From Burkholderia cepacia (GTDB lineage: Bacteria > Pseudomonadota > Gammaproteobacteria > Burkholderiales > Burkholderiaceae), in the NCBI RefSeq assembly GCF_029962485.1, contig NZ_CP073637.1, positions 2,046,001-2,110,000 of the forward strand: DNA of 64,000 bases, read 5' to 3'. Below the pieces are notes generated by a model. That model was not told the origin of the DNA, searched no databases, and was given only the letters and a program-made list of their open reading frames with translations. Below, one piece after another: positions 38,724-48,183 of this stretch. The position numbers and the translations under genes were made by a program. Positions within the stretch are counted from its first letter, which is position 1, and the number at the start of each line of letters is the position of its first letter.

Positions 38724-39962
38724 TCAGACCGAATGGCGCTTGCGGTAGCCGTCGAGGAAGCGTGCGATCCGGTTGATCGAATCGGTCAGGTCGTCGAGGT
38801 TCGGCAGGAAGACCACGCGGAAGTGGTCGGGCGTCGCCCAGTTGAAGCCCGTGCCCTGCACCAGCAGCACGCGCTCCTCGAGCAACAGGTCGAGAATGAA
38901 TTGCTGGTCGTTCTGGATCGGGTAGAGCTTCGGATCGAGGCGCGGGAACATGTACAGCGCGGCCTGCGGCTTCACGCAGGTCACGCCCGGGATCGACGTA
39001 AGCATGTCATACGCGAGCTCGCGCTGCTTGAAGAGGCGCCCGCTCGGCACGATCAGCTCGTTGATGCTCTGGTAGCCGCCGAGCGCCGTCTGGATCGCGA
39101 ATTGCCCGGGCACGTTCGCGCACAGGCGCATCGACGACAGGATGCCGAGCCCCTCGAGATAATCCTTCGCGCGCCGGCGGTTGTCGCCACCGAGGCCCGA
39201 CACGGCCATCCAGCCCGCGCGGTAGCCGCACGAGCGATAGCTCTTCGACAGGCTGTTGAACGTCACGGTGATCACGTCTTCCGACAGCGAACCCATCGCC
39301 GTGTGCTCGAGGCCGTCGTAGACGATCTTGTCGTAAACCTCGTCGGCGAACACGATCAGCCCGTGCTGGCGCGCGATGTCGAGCAACTCGAGCAGCAATT
39401 CGTCGGAATAAAGCGCGCCCGTCGGGTTGTTCGGGTTGATGACGACGATCGCCTTCGTGTTCGGCGTGATCTTGCTGCGGATGTCGTCGAGATCGGGCAT
39501 CCACGCGTTCTGCTCGTCGCACACGTAGTGCACGGGCGTGCCGCCCGACAGGCTCACCGCCGCCGTCCACAGTGGGTAGTCGGGCGCGGGCAGCAGCACT
39601 TCGTCGCCATCGTTCAGCAGCGCCTGGGTCGCCATCACGATCAGCTCGGACGCGCCGTTGCCGATGTAGATGTCATCGAGGCCGACGCCCACGACGCCCT
39701 TTTCCTGCGTGTAGTGCATCACGGCCTTGCGCGCCGAGAACACGCCCTTCGAATCCGAATAGCCGGACGACGCCGGCAGGTTGCGGATCATGTCCTGGAT
39801 GATCTCGTCCGGCGCGTCGAAACCGAACGGCGCGAGGTTGCCGATGTTCAGCTTGATGATGCGGTGGCCTTCTTCCTCGAGGCGCTTCGCGTGCTCGAGC
39901 ACCGGGCCACGGATGTCGTAGCAGACGTTGAGCAGCTTGTTCGACTTCTGAATCGGTTTCAC
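38724..39962 (-). CDS. alaA: PLP-dependent aminotransferase, AlaA-like
   Basis: The 412-residue class I/II aminotransferase starts at a GTG (39962) with MKPIQKSNKLLNVCYDIRGPVLEHAKRL. The PLP lysine is in VTFNSLSKSYRSCGYRAGW. This N-terminus (KSxKL..VCYDIRGPV) is that of E. coli AlaA (YfbQ), a glutamate-pyruvate transaminase. It precedes hom by 53 bp on the same strand and is probably co-transcribed with hom and thrC; a direct link is not obvious, though the grouping alaA-hom-thrC is common in betaproteobacteria. Confidence 0.9.
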   Translation of the reverse strand: MKPIQKSNKLLNVCYDIRGPVLEHAKRLEEEGHRIIKLNIGNLAPFGFDAPDEIIQDMIRNLPASSGYSDSKGVFSARKAVMHYTQEKGVVGVGLDDIYIGNGASELIVMATQALLNDGDEVLLPAPDYPLWTAAVSLSGGTPVHYVCDEQNAWMPDLDDIRSKITPNTKAIVVINPNNPTGALYSDELLLELLDIARQHGLIVFADEVYDKIVYDGLEHTAMGSLSEDVITVTFNSLSKSYRSCGYRAGWMAVSGLGGDNRRRAKDYLEGLGILSSMRLCANVPGQFAIQTALGGYQSINELIVPSGRLFKQRELAYDMLTSIPGVTCVKPQAALYMFPRLDPKLYPIQNDQQFILDLLLEERVLLVQGTGFNWATPDHFRVVFLPNLDDLTDSINRIARFLDGYRKRHSV

Positions 39963-40280
39963 GACGACACGGTTCCTGGGTTGGCCTTGCGGCCGGGGGG
40001 GACGGGATCAAAACTGGAAAGCGGCCGGTCTGTGCGCGCTGTCTAGACTGGAAAAAAGCGGGCGGTCGGACGCGGCTTGTGGCGACGCACGACGCAAGTG
40101 GCGCCCGGGGGCGACCAAAAAGTTATAATTTAGCGGATTTTGGCCGACTTTCGCAATGCACCATAGCCGCGCCGGGCCCGCGCCGTCAGGCGTCCCTGCG
40201 TGGCCAGGCGCGCGAAACCGGCCAAACCGGGCCGCTGAGGCCCTGCGAACCATTCCCCTACGGAACCGCGGAATACCGAT
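39963..40280. other. Divergent promoter region, alaA / Mth938-like gene
   Basis: This 318 bp spacer holds a perfect TATAAT at 40124-40129 on the plus strand, in an AT-rich patch, followed by a leader of about 145 nt before the Mth938-like gene. The matching -35 is weak. An AlaA promoter must lie in 39970-40110 on the other strand, but no convincing hexamers were found. I see no gene or RNA in this region. Confidence 0.4.
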
Positions 40281-40655
40281 TTGAAACTGCACCAGGACAC
40301 GAGCGGCGCGCTCAATACCGTCACCGGCTACGGCCCCGATTACGTCGACGTCAATCTCGAACGCCATGAAACGAGCGTCATCGTGCTGCCCGGCGCGCCG
40401 GTCCAGGCATGGCCCGTGTCGTCGTTCGACGCGCTCGCGCCCGAGCATTTCGCGATGCTGCTCGACCCGACGCCCGAACTCGTGATCTTCGGCAGCGGCG
40501 CGCGGCTGCGCTTCCCGCACCCGCGGCTCGTCGCGGCGCTCACGGCCAAGCGGATCGGAGTCGAGACGATGGATTTCCAGGCGGCCTGCCGCACCTACAA
40601 CATCCTGATGGCCGAGGGCCGGAAAGTCGCCGCCGCGCTCTTAATTGAACGTTAA
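40281..40655 (+). CDS. Mth938-like domain protein (DUF498, NDUFAF3-type)
   Basis: The 124-residue protein starts at a TTG (40281) and is recognisable by VSSFDALAPEHFAMLLDPTPELVIFGSGARLRFP and the C-terminal GVETMDFQAACRTYNILMAEGRKVAAALLIE. This domain occurs in mitochondrial NDUFAF3, a complex I assembly factor. The bacterial role is unknown. It has no predicted signal or membrane segment. Downstream is the arn cluster, 124 bp away; any link is unclear. Confidence 0.85.
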   Translation: MKLHQDTSGALNTVTGYGPDYVDVNLERHETSVIVLPGAPVQAWPVSSFDALAPEHFAMLLDPTPELVIFGSGARLRFPHPRLVAALTAKRIGVETMDFQAACRTYNILMAEGRKVAAALLIER

Positions 40656-40779
40656 TCCCCGATGCGGTAAAACTCGGGCCGGCGCAGCGGGTCGATCCCC
40701 CCGATCGGCCCGGCCAGGCCGCCCGCCCCCGGCGCAACCCGCCGGCGGCCCGTCACAACAACCAACAGGCTGAAAATCC

Positions 40780-42456
40780 ATGAACGATACGCCGTCGAGG
40801 CTACCGCTCAATCGCATCACGCTCGTCCTCCTGCTCGTCGCGCTCGCGATCGTCTGGTTCGCGCCGCTCGGGCTGCGCCACCTGATCCCGAGCGACGAAG
40901 GCCGCTATGCGGAAATGGCGCGCGAGATGTTCGTCACCGGCGACTGGATCACGCCGCGCTACAACGGCTACAAGTACTTCGAGAAACCGCCGCTCCAGAC
41001 CTGGCTGAATGCGCTCACGTTCGCGTGGTTCGGCATCGGCGAATGGCAGGCGCGCCTCTACACGGCTGTTGCGAGCTTCGCCGGCGTGCTGCTCGTCGGC
41101 TACACCGGCGCGCGCCTGTTCAACCCGCTGTCGGGCTTCCTCGCGGCCGTCGTGCTCGCGTGTTCGCCGTACTGGAACCTGATGGGCCACTTCAACGCGC
41201 TCGACATGGGGCTCGCGTTCTGGATGGCGCTGTCGCTCTGCTCGCTGCTGCTCGCGCAACGGCCCGGGCTGCGTCCGGCCGCGGTGCGCGGCTGGATGTG
41301 GACGTGCTGGGCCGCGATGGCGTTCGCGGTGCTGTCCAAGGGCCTCGTCGGCCTGATCCTGCCCGGCGCCGTGCTCGTGCTCTATACGCTGATCGCGCGC
41401 GACTGGGCGCTGTGGAAGCGCCTGTACCTGGTCAGCGGCCTCGTGATCTTCTTCGCGATCGTCACGCCGTGGTTCGTGCTCGTCCAGCAGCGCAACCCCG
41501 AATTCTTCAATTTCTTCTTCATCGTCCAGCAGTTTCGCCGGTACCTGACCCCGGAACAGAATCGCCCGGGCCCGCTGTACTACTTCGTGCCGGTGCTGCT
41601 GGTCGGCTTCCTGCCGTGGCTGTCGGTCGCGTGGCAGAGCATCCGCCATGCGCTGCGGATGCCGCGCCAGCCGAACGGCTTCTCGCCGATGCTCGTGCTG
41701 CTGATCTGGAGCGCTTTCATCTTCCTGTTCTTCAGCACGTCGCATTCGAAGCTGATCTCCTACGTGCTGCCGGTCGCGCCGGCGCTTGCGCTGATCATCG
41801 GCGCGTACCTGCCGCTGATGACGGCCGACCGGTTCCGTCGCCACCTGCTCGGCTACCTCGTGTTCTTCGTCGTCGCGGCGTTCGGGCTCATCTTCCTCGC
41901 GTACCAGGGTGACGCCCGCACGCCGAATGCGCTGTACCGCGTGTTCCAGATGTGGCTGTACGCGGGCCTCGCGGTCTCGGCCGCGCTGACGCTCGCGGCC
42001 GCATGGCTGAACCGCCGCACTGGCGTGGCCGCCGCGATCACCGCCTTCGGCGCCGCATGGCTCGCGTTCGGCACGATCGGCGGCACCGGGCACGACGAGT
42101 TCGGTCGCTACAGCTCGGGCGCGCTGCTCGCCCCCGCCGTGCGCGCCGAACTGGCGAAACTGCCGCCCGACACGCCGTTCTACTCGATCGAGATGCTCGA
42201 CCACACGTTCCCGTTCTACATGGGCCACACGACGATCATGGTCCAGCGCCAGGACGAGCTCGCGTTCGGGATCTCGATGGAGCCGAACAAGTGGATTCCG
42301 ACCGTCGACGAATGGATCACGCGCTGGAAGCAGGAAACCCATGCGCTCGCGATCATGCCGCCCGGCCAGTACGACACGCTGGTCAAGCAAGGCGTGCCGA
42401 TGCGCGTGATCGCGCGCGACAACCGTCGCGTAATCGTCGAGAAACCGCAATCGTAA
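40780..42456 (+). CDS. arnT: Undecaprenyl phosphate-alpha-4-amino-4-deoxy-L-arabinose arabinosyl transferase
   Basis: ArnT moves L-Ara4N from its undecaprenyl-phosphate carrier to lipid A in the inner membrane, which reduces binding of cationic antimicrobial peptides such as polymyxin. The 558-residue protein begins with a helix and then LIPSDEGRYAEMAREMFVTGDW, the first periplasmic loop with the conserved acidic residues (E. coli ArnT has a similar DEVRYAEI). Multiple helices and a C-terminal periplasmic domain follow. It heads the arn cluster (arnT, flippase, arnB, arnC, formyltransferase, dehydrogenase, arnD). In B. cenocepacia this pathway is reported to be essential; that is literature knowledge, not seen here. 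Confidence 0.88.
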   Translation: MNDTPSRLPLNRITLVLLLVALAIVWFAPLGLRHLIPSDEGRYAEMAREMFVTGDWITPRYNGYKYFEKPPLQTWLNALTFAWFGIGEWQARLYTAVASFAGVLLVGYTGARLFNPLSGFLAAVVLACSPYWNLMGHFNALDMGLAFWMALSLCSLLLAQRPGLRPAAVRGWMWTCWAAMAFAVLSKGLVGLILPGAVLVLYTLIARDWALWKRLYLVSGLVIFFAIVTPWFVLVQQRNPEFFNFFFIVQQFRRYLTPEQNRPGPLYYFVPVLLVGFLPWLSVAWQSIRHALRMPRQPNGFSPMLVLLIWSAFIFLFFSTSHSKLISYVLPVAPALALIIGAYLPLMTADRFRRHLLGYLVFFVVAAFGLIFLAYQGDARTPNALYRVFQMWLYAGLAVSAALTLAAAWLNRRTGVAAAITAFGAAWLAFGTIGGTGHDEFGRYSSGALLAPAVRAELAKLPPDTPFYSIEMLDHTFPFYMGHTTIMVQRQDELAFGISMEPNKWIPTVDEWITRWKQETHALAIMPPGQYDTLVKQGVPMRVIARDNRRVIVEKPQS

Positions 42457-42469
42457 GGACGCCCGTCGC

Positions 42470-42841
42470 ATGAATCCCGTTTCGTTGGTCTGCATCGTCA
42501 CCGGCGTGATGCTCAACGCCGTTGCGCAACTTTTGCTGAAAGCCGGCGTCAACGCCGTCGGGCACTTCGAATTCAGCCGTGCGAACATCATCCCGGTCGG
42601 CCTGAAGATCGCGACCCAGTTGCCGATCATCGGCGGCCTCGGCTGCTACGTGCTGAGCGTCGTGGTCTGGATTCTCGGGCTGTCGCGGGTCGACGTGTCG
42701 ATTGCGTACCCGATGCTGTCGCTCGGCTACGTCGTCAACGCGTTCGCGGCCTGGTACCTGTTCGGCGAGGTGCTGTCGGTCCAGCGGCTCATCGGCATCG
42801 GCATCATCCTGATCGGGGTGCTCGTGCTCGCACGCAGCTGA
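42470..42841 (+). CDS. SMR-type small transporter, probable Ara4N-lipid flippase
   Basis: The 123-residue protein has four hydrophobic segments (about residues 3-25, 45-70, 72-95 and 103-122), with the SMR signature VSIAYPMLSLGYV in the third. It lies 13 bp after arnT and before arnB. In enterobacteria the flipping of undecaprenyl-phosphate-L-Ara4N is done by a two-protein ArnE/ArnF complex; here there is one candidate gene, which could form a homodimer. The function is inferred from the context. Confidence 0.8.
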   Translation: MNPVSLVCIVTGVMLNAVAQLLLKAGVNAVGHFEFSRANIIPVGLKIATQLPIIGGLGCYVLSVVVWILGLSRVDVSIAYPMLSLGYVVNAFAAWYLFGEVLSVQRLIGIGIILIGVLVLARS

Positions 42842-42971
42842 GCACGCCCCGCGGCGTTAAGCGTCCGCCTACAAAAAATCACGGTGCGAATCCGCCAACC
42901 GGTGTTTAATGCCGGTTTCGGGCGGGATCGCCCGACCCTTTTATTACACGCCATTACAGGCCAACGCGTTC

Positions 42972-44123
42972 ATGAGCCAGAATACCGCTCCGTTTCTGCC
43001 GTTCACCCGCCCGGAAATCGACGAGGAAACCATTCAGGGCGTCGTCGAAGTGCTGCGCTCGGGCTGGATCACCACCGGCCCGCAGAGCCAGAAGTTCGAA
43101 GCGGCGCTGTCCGAGTACTGCGGCGGCCGTCCGGTCCGCGCGTTCAATTCGGGCACCTGCACGCTCGAGATCGGCCTGCGCATCGCGGGTGTCGGTGCCG
43201 GTGACGAGGTCATCACGACGCCGGCGTCGTGGGTCTCGACCAGCAACGTGATCATCGAAACGGGCGCGACGCCCGTGTTCGCCGACATCGATCCCGTCAC
43301 GCGCAACATCGACCTCGACAAGCTCGAGCAGGCGATCACGCCGCGCACCAAGGCGATCATCCCCGTGTTCCTGTCCGGCCTTCCGGTCGACATGGACCGC
43401 CTGTACGCGATCGCGCGCGCGCACAAGCTGCGCGTGATCGAAGACGCCGCGCAGGCATTCGGCTCGACGTGGAACGGCAAGCGCATCGGCGCGATCGGCG
43501 ACATCGTGTCGTTCAGCTTCCACGCGAACAAGAACCTGACGACGATCGAAGGCGGCGCGCTCGTGCTGAACAACGAGGACGAAGCGACGCTCGCGCAGAA
43601 GTACCGGCTGCAGGGCATCACGCGCACCGGCTTCGACGGGATGGACTGCGACGTGCTCGGCGGCAAGTACAACCTGACGGACGTCGCCGCCCGCGTCGGC
43701 CTCGGCCAGTTGCCGCACATCGACCGCTTCACCGCGCAGCGCCGCGCGCTCGCCCGTGCGTATTTCGACGCGTTCGACGGAAGCGCGGCCGTGAAGCTCG
43801 GCGTCGGCCTGCCGGTTGCCGACTTCGAGAACAGCAACTGGCACATGTTCCTCATCACGCTGCCGCTCGAGCGGCTGACGATCACGCGCGCCGAGTTCAT
43901 GGCGCAGCTGAAGGAACGCGGCATCGGCACGGGCATCCACTACCCGGCGATCCATCTTTTCACGCTGTATCGCGCGCGCGGCTTCAAGGAGGGCATGTTC
44001 CCCCACGCCGAACGGTATGGCGCGTCGACCGTCACGCTGCCGCTGTTCACGCAGATGACGGAAGGCGACGTGCGTCGCGTGGTCGACGCCATCAACCAGA
44101 TTTGCGAACAATACGGAAAATAA
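42972..44123 (+). CDS. arnB: UDP-4-amino-4-deoxy-L-arabinose--oxoglutarate aminotransferase
   Basis: The 383-residue DegT/DnrJ/EryC1 family protein has GWITTGPQSQKFEAALSEYCG at the start and the PLP lysine in SFHANKNLTTIEGGAL. ArnB transaminates UDP-4-keto-pentose to UDP-L-Ara4N with glutamate. The ATG at 42972 gives MSQNTAPFLPFTRPEIDEETI, the family start; a longer in-frame reading to 42909 is unsupported. A gap of 130 bp separates it from the SMR gene, the longest within the cluster, so a second promoter there is possible. Confidence 0.95.
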   Translation: MSQNTAPFLPFTRPEIDEETIQGVVEVLRSGWITTGPQSQKFEAALSEYCGGRPVRAFNSGTCTLEIGLRIAGVGAGDEVITTPASWVSTSNVIIETGATPVFADIDPVTRNIDLDKLEQAITPRTKAIIPVFLSGLPVDMDRLYAIARAHKLRVIEDAAQAFGSTWNGKRIGAIGDIVSFSFHANKNLTTIEGGALVLNNEDEATLAQKYRLQGITRTGFDGMDCDVLGGKYNLTDVAARVGLGQLPHIDRFTAQRRALARAYFDAFDGSAAVKLGVGLPVADFENSNWHMFLITLPLERLTITRAEFMAQLKERGIGTGIHYPAIHLFTLYRARGFKEGMFPHAERYGASTVTLPLFTQMTEGDVRRVVDAINQICEQYGK

Positions 44124-44129
44124 GCGTAC

Positions 44130-45167
44130 ATGAGTCACCTTGAAGCACGCGCCGGGCACCCGGGCGCCGGACACCTGGACGCCGGCCGGCCCGAAGTATC
44201 GGTCATCATCCCCGTGTACAACGAGGAAGATGGCCTCGCCGCGCTGTTCGCGCGACTGTATCCGGCGCTCGACGCACTCGACACGTCATACGAAGTGATC
44301 CTGATCAACGACGGCAGCCGCGACCGCTCGGCCGCGATGCTCGCCGATCAGTTCCACGTACGGCCCGACACGACGCGCGTCGTGCTGCTCAACGGCAACT
44401 ACGGCCAGCACATGGCCATTCTCGCGGGCTTCGCGCAATCGCACGGCGAGATCGTCATCACGCTCGACGCCGACCTGCAGAACCCGCCCGAGGAAATCGG
44501 CAAGCTGATCGCGAAGATGCGCGAGGGCTACGACTACGTCGGCTCGATCCGCAAGCAGCGCCAGGACAGCCTGTGGCGGCGCAAGGCGTCGCAGGTGATG
44601 AACCGGCTGCGCGAACGCATCACGCGCATCAAGATGACGGACCAGGGCTGCATGCTGCGCGCGTACAGCCGCCGCATCATCGACACGATCAACGTGTGCG
44701 GCGAAGTCAACACGTTCATCCCCGCGCTCGCGTACACGTTCGCGCAGAAGCCGACCGAAATCGAGGTCGCGCACGAGGAACGCTTCGCAGGCGAATCGAA
44801 GTATTCGCTGTACAGCCTGATCCGGCTGAACTTCGACCTCGTGACCGGCTTCTCGGTCGTGCCGCTGCAATGGCTGTCGTTCATCGGCGTGATCCTGTCG
44901 CTCGGCTCCGCCGCGCTGTTCGTGCTGCTGCTCGTGCGACGCTTCATCGTCGGCGCGGAAGTGCAAGGCGTGTTCACGCTGTTCGCGATCACGTTCTTCC
45001 TGCTCGGCGTGATCATCTTCGCGCTCGGCCTGCTCGGCGAGTACGTCGGCCGCATCTACCAGCAGGTGCGCGCACGGCCGCGCTACCTGATCCAGGCCGT
45101 GCTCGAGCAGCACGACGGCATGCCGCCGGTGCCAACCGGCGCGAACCGCACGGGAGCCGGCCAATGA
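44130..45167 (+). CDS. arnC: Undecaprenyl-phosphate 4-deoxy-4-formamido-L-arabinose transferase
   Basis: The 345-residue family 2 glycosyltransferase has SVIIPVYNEEDGL and the nucleotide-sugar motif TLDADLQNPPEEI. Two transmembrane helices occupy the C-terminal third (about residues 245-310). It transfers 4-deoxy-4-formamido-L-arabinose from UDP to undecaprenyl phosphate. Length is close to E. coli ArnC (322). It begins 6 bp after arnB and its end overlaps the formyltransferase gene by 4 bases (ATGA). Confidence 0.93.
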   Translation: MSHLEARAGHPGAGHLDAGRPEVSVIIPVYNEEDGLAALFARLYPALDALDTSYEVILINDGSRDRSAAMLADQFHVRPDTTRVVLLNGNYGQHMAILAGFAQSHGEIVITLDADLQNPPEEIGKLIAKMREGYDYVGSIRKQRQDSLWRRKASQVMNRLRERITRIKMTDQGCMLRAYSRRIIDTINVCGEVNTFIPALAYTFAQKPTEIEVAHEERFAGESKYSLYSLIRLNFDLVTGFSVVPLQWLSFIGVILSLGSAALFVLLLVRRFIVGAEVQGVFTLFAITFFLLGVIIFALGLLGEYVGRIYQQVRARPRYLIQAVLEQHDGMPPVPTGANRTGAGQ

Positions 45168-46111
45168 AGCCGCGCGCGGTCGTCTTTGCGTATCACAACG
45201 TCGGCGTGCGCTGCCTGCAGGTGCTGCTTGCGCGCGGCGTCGACGTCGCGCTCGTCGTCACGCACGAGGACAACCCGAACGAGAACATCTGGTTCGGCAG
45301 TGTCGCGTCGGTCGCGGCCGAGCACGGCATTCCTGTCGTCACGCCGGCCGATCCCGCCGATCCGGCACTGCGCCGCGCGGTGTCCGACGCGCAGCCCGAT
45401 TTCATCTTCTCGTTCTACTACCGTCACATGCTGCCGGTGGACCTGCTCGCGATCGCGCCGCGCGGCGCGTACAACATGCACGGTTCGCTGCTGCCGAAAT
45501 ACCGGGGTCGGGTACCGACCAACTGGGCCGTGCTGAACGGCGAGACCGAAACCGGCGCGACGCTGCACGAAATGGCCGCGAAACCCGACGCGGGCGCGAT
45601 CATCGGCCAGACCGCGGTGCCGATCCTGCCGGACGACACGGCCACGCAGGTGTTCGACAAGGTCACGGTGGCGGCCGAGCAGACGCTCTGGCGCGTGCTG
45701 CCCGCACTGCTCGCGGGCGAGGCGGCACACCTGCCGAACGATCTGTCGACCGGCAGCTACTACGGCGGGCGCAAGCCTGAAGATGGCCGCGTCGACTGGT
45801 CGAAACCGGCCGCGCAGGTCTACAACCTGGTGCGCGCGGTCGCGCCCCCGTATCCGGGCGCGTTTACGGACATGAACGGCACGCGTTTCGTGATCGCGCG
45901 CGCGCGCCTCGCGGCGCCCGGCAGCGCGGCAGCGGCAGCCGCGGCAGATTTGCCGCCCGGCCTGCACGTAAGCGATAATGCGCTATTCGGCGTCTGCGGC
46001 GACAGCCGCGCCCTATCCATTCTCGAGCTGTGGCAGCAGCGCGACGGCAGCGAAACCGTCGTGACGCCCGCGGAATTCGCGCAGTTCATTCATTCTTCCC
46101 GTCATTCATGA
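45164..46111 (+). CDS. UDP-L-Ara4N formyltransferase (ArnA N-terminal domain as a separate gene)
   Basis: The 315-residue protein has the formyltransferase catalytic residues N104, H106 (GAYNMHGSLLPKYRG) and D142 (KPDAGAII). In E. coli ArnA this domain is fused in front of the decarboxylase domain, but here it is separate. It adds a formyl group to UDP-L-Ara4N from N10-formyltetrahydrofolate. It overlaps both neighbours by 4 bases, so arnC, this gene and the next are translationally coupled. A run of eight Ala/Ser residues near 283-292 lies in the C-terminal domain. Confidence 0.9.
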   Translation: MKPRAVVFAYHNVGVRCLQVLLARGVDVALVVTHEDNPNENIWFGSVASVAAEHGIPVVTPADPADPALRRAVSDAQPDFIFSFYYRHMLPVDLLAIAPRGAYNMHGSLLPKYRGRVPTNWAVLNGETETGATLHEMAAKPDAGAIIGQTAVPILPDDTATQVFDKVTVAAEQTLWRVLPALLAGEAAHLPNDLSTGSYYGGRKPEDGRVDWSKPAAQVYNLVRAVAPPYPGAFTDMNGTRFVIARARLAAPGSAAAAAAADLPPGLHVSDNALFGVCGDSRALSILELWQQRDGSETVVTPAEFAQFIHSSRHS

Positions 46112-47163
46112 AAGCAAAAAAAGTCCTGATCCTGGGTGTGAACGGCTTCATCGGCCATCACCTGTCGAAGCGCATTCTTGAAACCACCGATTGGGAAGTG
46201 TTCGGCATGGACATGCAGACCGACCGGCTTGGCGATCTCGTCAACCACGAGCGGATGCATTTCTTCGAAGGCGACATCACGATCAACAAGGAGTGGGTCG
46301 AGTATCACGTGAAGAAGTGCGACGTGATCCTGCCGCTCGTCGCGATCGCGACGCCCGCCACCTATGTCCAGCAACCGCTGCGCGTGTTCGAACTCGACTT
46401 CGAGGCGAACCTGCCGATCGTGCGTTCGGCCGTCAAGTACGGCAAGCACCTCGTGTTCCCGTCGACCTCCGAGGTCTACGGCATGTGCTCGGACGAGCAG
46501 TTCGACCCCGATGCATCGGCGCTCACCTACGGCCCGATCAACAAGCCGCGCTGGATCTACGCATGCTCGAAGCAGCTGATGGACCGCGTGATCTGGGGTT
46601 ACGGGATGGAAGGCCTGAACTTCACGCTGTTCCGTCCGTTCAACTGGATCGGCCCGGGCCTCGACTCGATCTACACGCCGAAGGAAGGCAGCTCGCGCGT
46701 GGTCACGCAGTTCCTCGGCCACATCGTGCGCGGCGAGAACATCAGCCTCGTCGACGGCGGCTCGCAGAAGCGCGCGTTCACCGACATCGGCGACGGCATC
46801 AGCGCGCTGATGAAGATCATCGAGAACAAGGACGGCGTCGCGTCGGGCAAGATCTACAACATCGGGAATCCGAAGAACAACTTCTCGGTTCGCGAACTCG
46901 CGCACAAGATGCTCGAACTGGCCGCGGAATACACCGAGTACGCCGATTCGGCCAAGCAGGTGAAGCTCGTCGAGACGACCTCCGGCGCCTACTACGGCAA
47001 CGGCTACCAGGACGTGCAGAATCGCGTGCCGAAGATCGACAACACGATGCAGGAGCTCGGCTGGGCGCCGCAGGCAACGTTCGACGACGCGCTGCGCAAC
47101 ATCTTCGAAGCGTATCGCGGCCACGTCTCCGACGCGCGCGCGCTCGTCGAACAGCAAGGCTGA
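46108..47163 (+). CDS. UDP-glucuronate decarboxylase (ArnA C-terminal domain as a separate gene)
   Basis: The 351-residue SDR-type protein has the NAD-binding loop GVNGFIGHHLSKRIL (10-24) and the catalytic YxxxK at Y151-K155 (WIYACSKQ). It oxidises and decarboxylates UDP-glucuronate to UDP-4-keto-pentose, the first committed step of L-Ara4N synthesis. In E. coli this is the C-terminal half of ArnA. The ATG at 46108 overlaps the upstream stop by 4 bases; earlier in-frame starts from 46030 lie inside the formyltransferase gene. Confidence 0.93.
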   Translation: MKAKKVLILGVNGFIGHHLSKRILETTDWEVFGMDMQTDRLGDLVNHERMHFFEGDITINKEWVEYHVKKCDVILPLVAIATPATYVQQPLRVFELDFEANLPIVRSAVKYGKHLVFPSTSEVYGMCSDEQFDPDASALTYGPINKPRWIYACSKQLMDRVIWGYGMEGLNFTLFRPFNWIGPGLDSIYTPKEGSSRVVTQFLGHIVRGENISLVDGGSQKRAFTDIGDGISALMKIIENKDGVASGKIYNIGNPKNNFSVRELAHKMLELAAEYTEYADSAKQVKLVETTSGAYYGNGYQDVQNRVPKIDNTMQELGWAPQATFDDALRNIFEAYRGHVSDARALVEQQG

Positions 47164-47176
47164 TCGGGACGTTCGC

Positions 47177-48073
47177 TTGGCTCGCATCGTCCTCAAGATC
47201 GACGTCGACACGCTGCGCGGCACGCGCGAAGGCGTGCCGAACCTCGCGCGCATCTTCGACCGCTTCAGTGCGCGCGCGACCTTCCTCTTCAGCCTCGGGC
47301 CCGATCACACGGGCTGGGCGCTGCGGCGCGTGTTTCGCCCGGGCTTCCTGAAGAAGGTGTCGCGCACATCGGTGGTCGAACACTACGGCGTGAAGCAGCT
47401 GATGTACGGCGTGCTGCTGCCGGCTCCCGACATCGGCCGCCGCGCGATCGCCGACATGCGCGCGATTCACGAGGCCGGCTTCGAATGCGGGATCCACACG
47501 TGGGATCACGTGTACTGGCAGGACAACGTCCGCGCGCGCGATCGCGACTGGACCGCGCGTGAAATGCAGAAGAGTCACGCGCGCTTCATCGAGATCTTCG
47601 GCGCGCCGCCCGTCACGCATGGCGCGGCCGGCTGGCAGATGAACAATGCCGCGTTCGAGCAGATCGATGCATGGGGGATGCGCTACGCATCCGACGGGCG
47701 CGGCCATTCGCCGTACCTGCCCGTCGTCGGCGGCCGCACGCTGTCGCACGTGCAGATGCCGACCACGCTGCCGACGCTCGACGAAGTGCTCGGCGTCGAC
47801 GGCGTCGATACGCACAACGTCGCCGCGCACATTCTCAAGTTCACCGAAACCAATCCGCACGACCAGGTGTTCACGCTGCATGCGGAACTGGAAGGCCAGA
47901 AGCTCGCGCCCGTATTCGAGCAACTGCTCGCCGGCTGGCGTGCGCAAGGCCACACGTTTGCGACGATGGGCGACTACCACGCGACGCTGGACCGCGACTC
48001 GCTGCCATCGTACCCTGTCACGTGGGGCGAAATCCCCGGCCGCTCCGGCGAACTGATCGTCCAGCCCGACTGA
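47177..48073 (+). CDS. arnD: 4-deoxy-4-formamido-L-arabinose-phosphoundecaprenol deformylase
   Basis: The 298-residue NodB-type polysaccharide deacetylase starts at a TTG (47177). It contains LKIDVDTLRGTREGVPNLARIF, a metal-binding region ECGIHTWDHVYWQD, and GAAGWQMNN. It removes the formyl group from undecaprenyl-phosphate-linked Ara4N so that the flippase and ArnT can use it. It follows the dehydrogenase by 13 bp and ends the arn cluster. The alternative starts downstream would cut the family N-terminus, so TTG is preferred. Confidence 0.9.
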   Translation: MARIVLKIDVDTLRGTREGVPNLARIFDRFSARATFLFSLGPDHTGWALRRVFRPGFLKKVSRTSVVEHYGVKQLMYGVLLPAPDIGRRAIADMRAIHEAGFECGIHTWDHVYWQDNVRARDRDWTAREMQKSHARFIEIFGAPPVTHGAAGWQMNNAAFEQIDAWGMRYASDGRGHSPYLPVVGGRTLSHVQMPTTLPTLDEVLGVDGVDTHNVAAHILKFTETNPHDQVFTLHAELEGQKLAPVFEQLLAGWRAQGHTFATMGDYHATLDRDSLPSYPVTWGEIPGRSGELIVQPD

Positions 48074-48183
48074 GTTCGCGCGCGAGCCGGCGTCGCCCGC
48101 AGCGCGGTTGCCACGCGCTGCCGCGACGCCCCGCCGCACCGCGCCGCCGCAGCGGCGCCTTTCCATAACAACAGGAGAAACAC

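Noticed and set aside
40801-42630. 609-codon minus-strand frame opposite arnT
   Set aside because: Charged, repetitive shadow of the membrane protein arnT.
42909-42971. Longer arnB start
   Set aside because: The extra residues lie in the spacer, and the family N-terminus begins at 42972.
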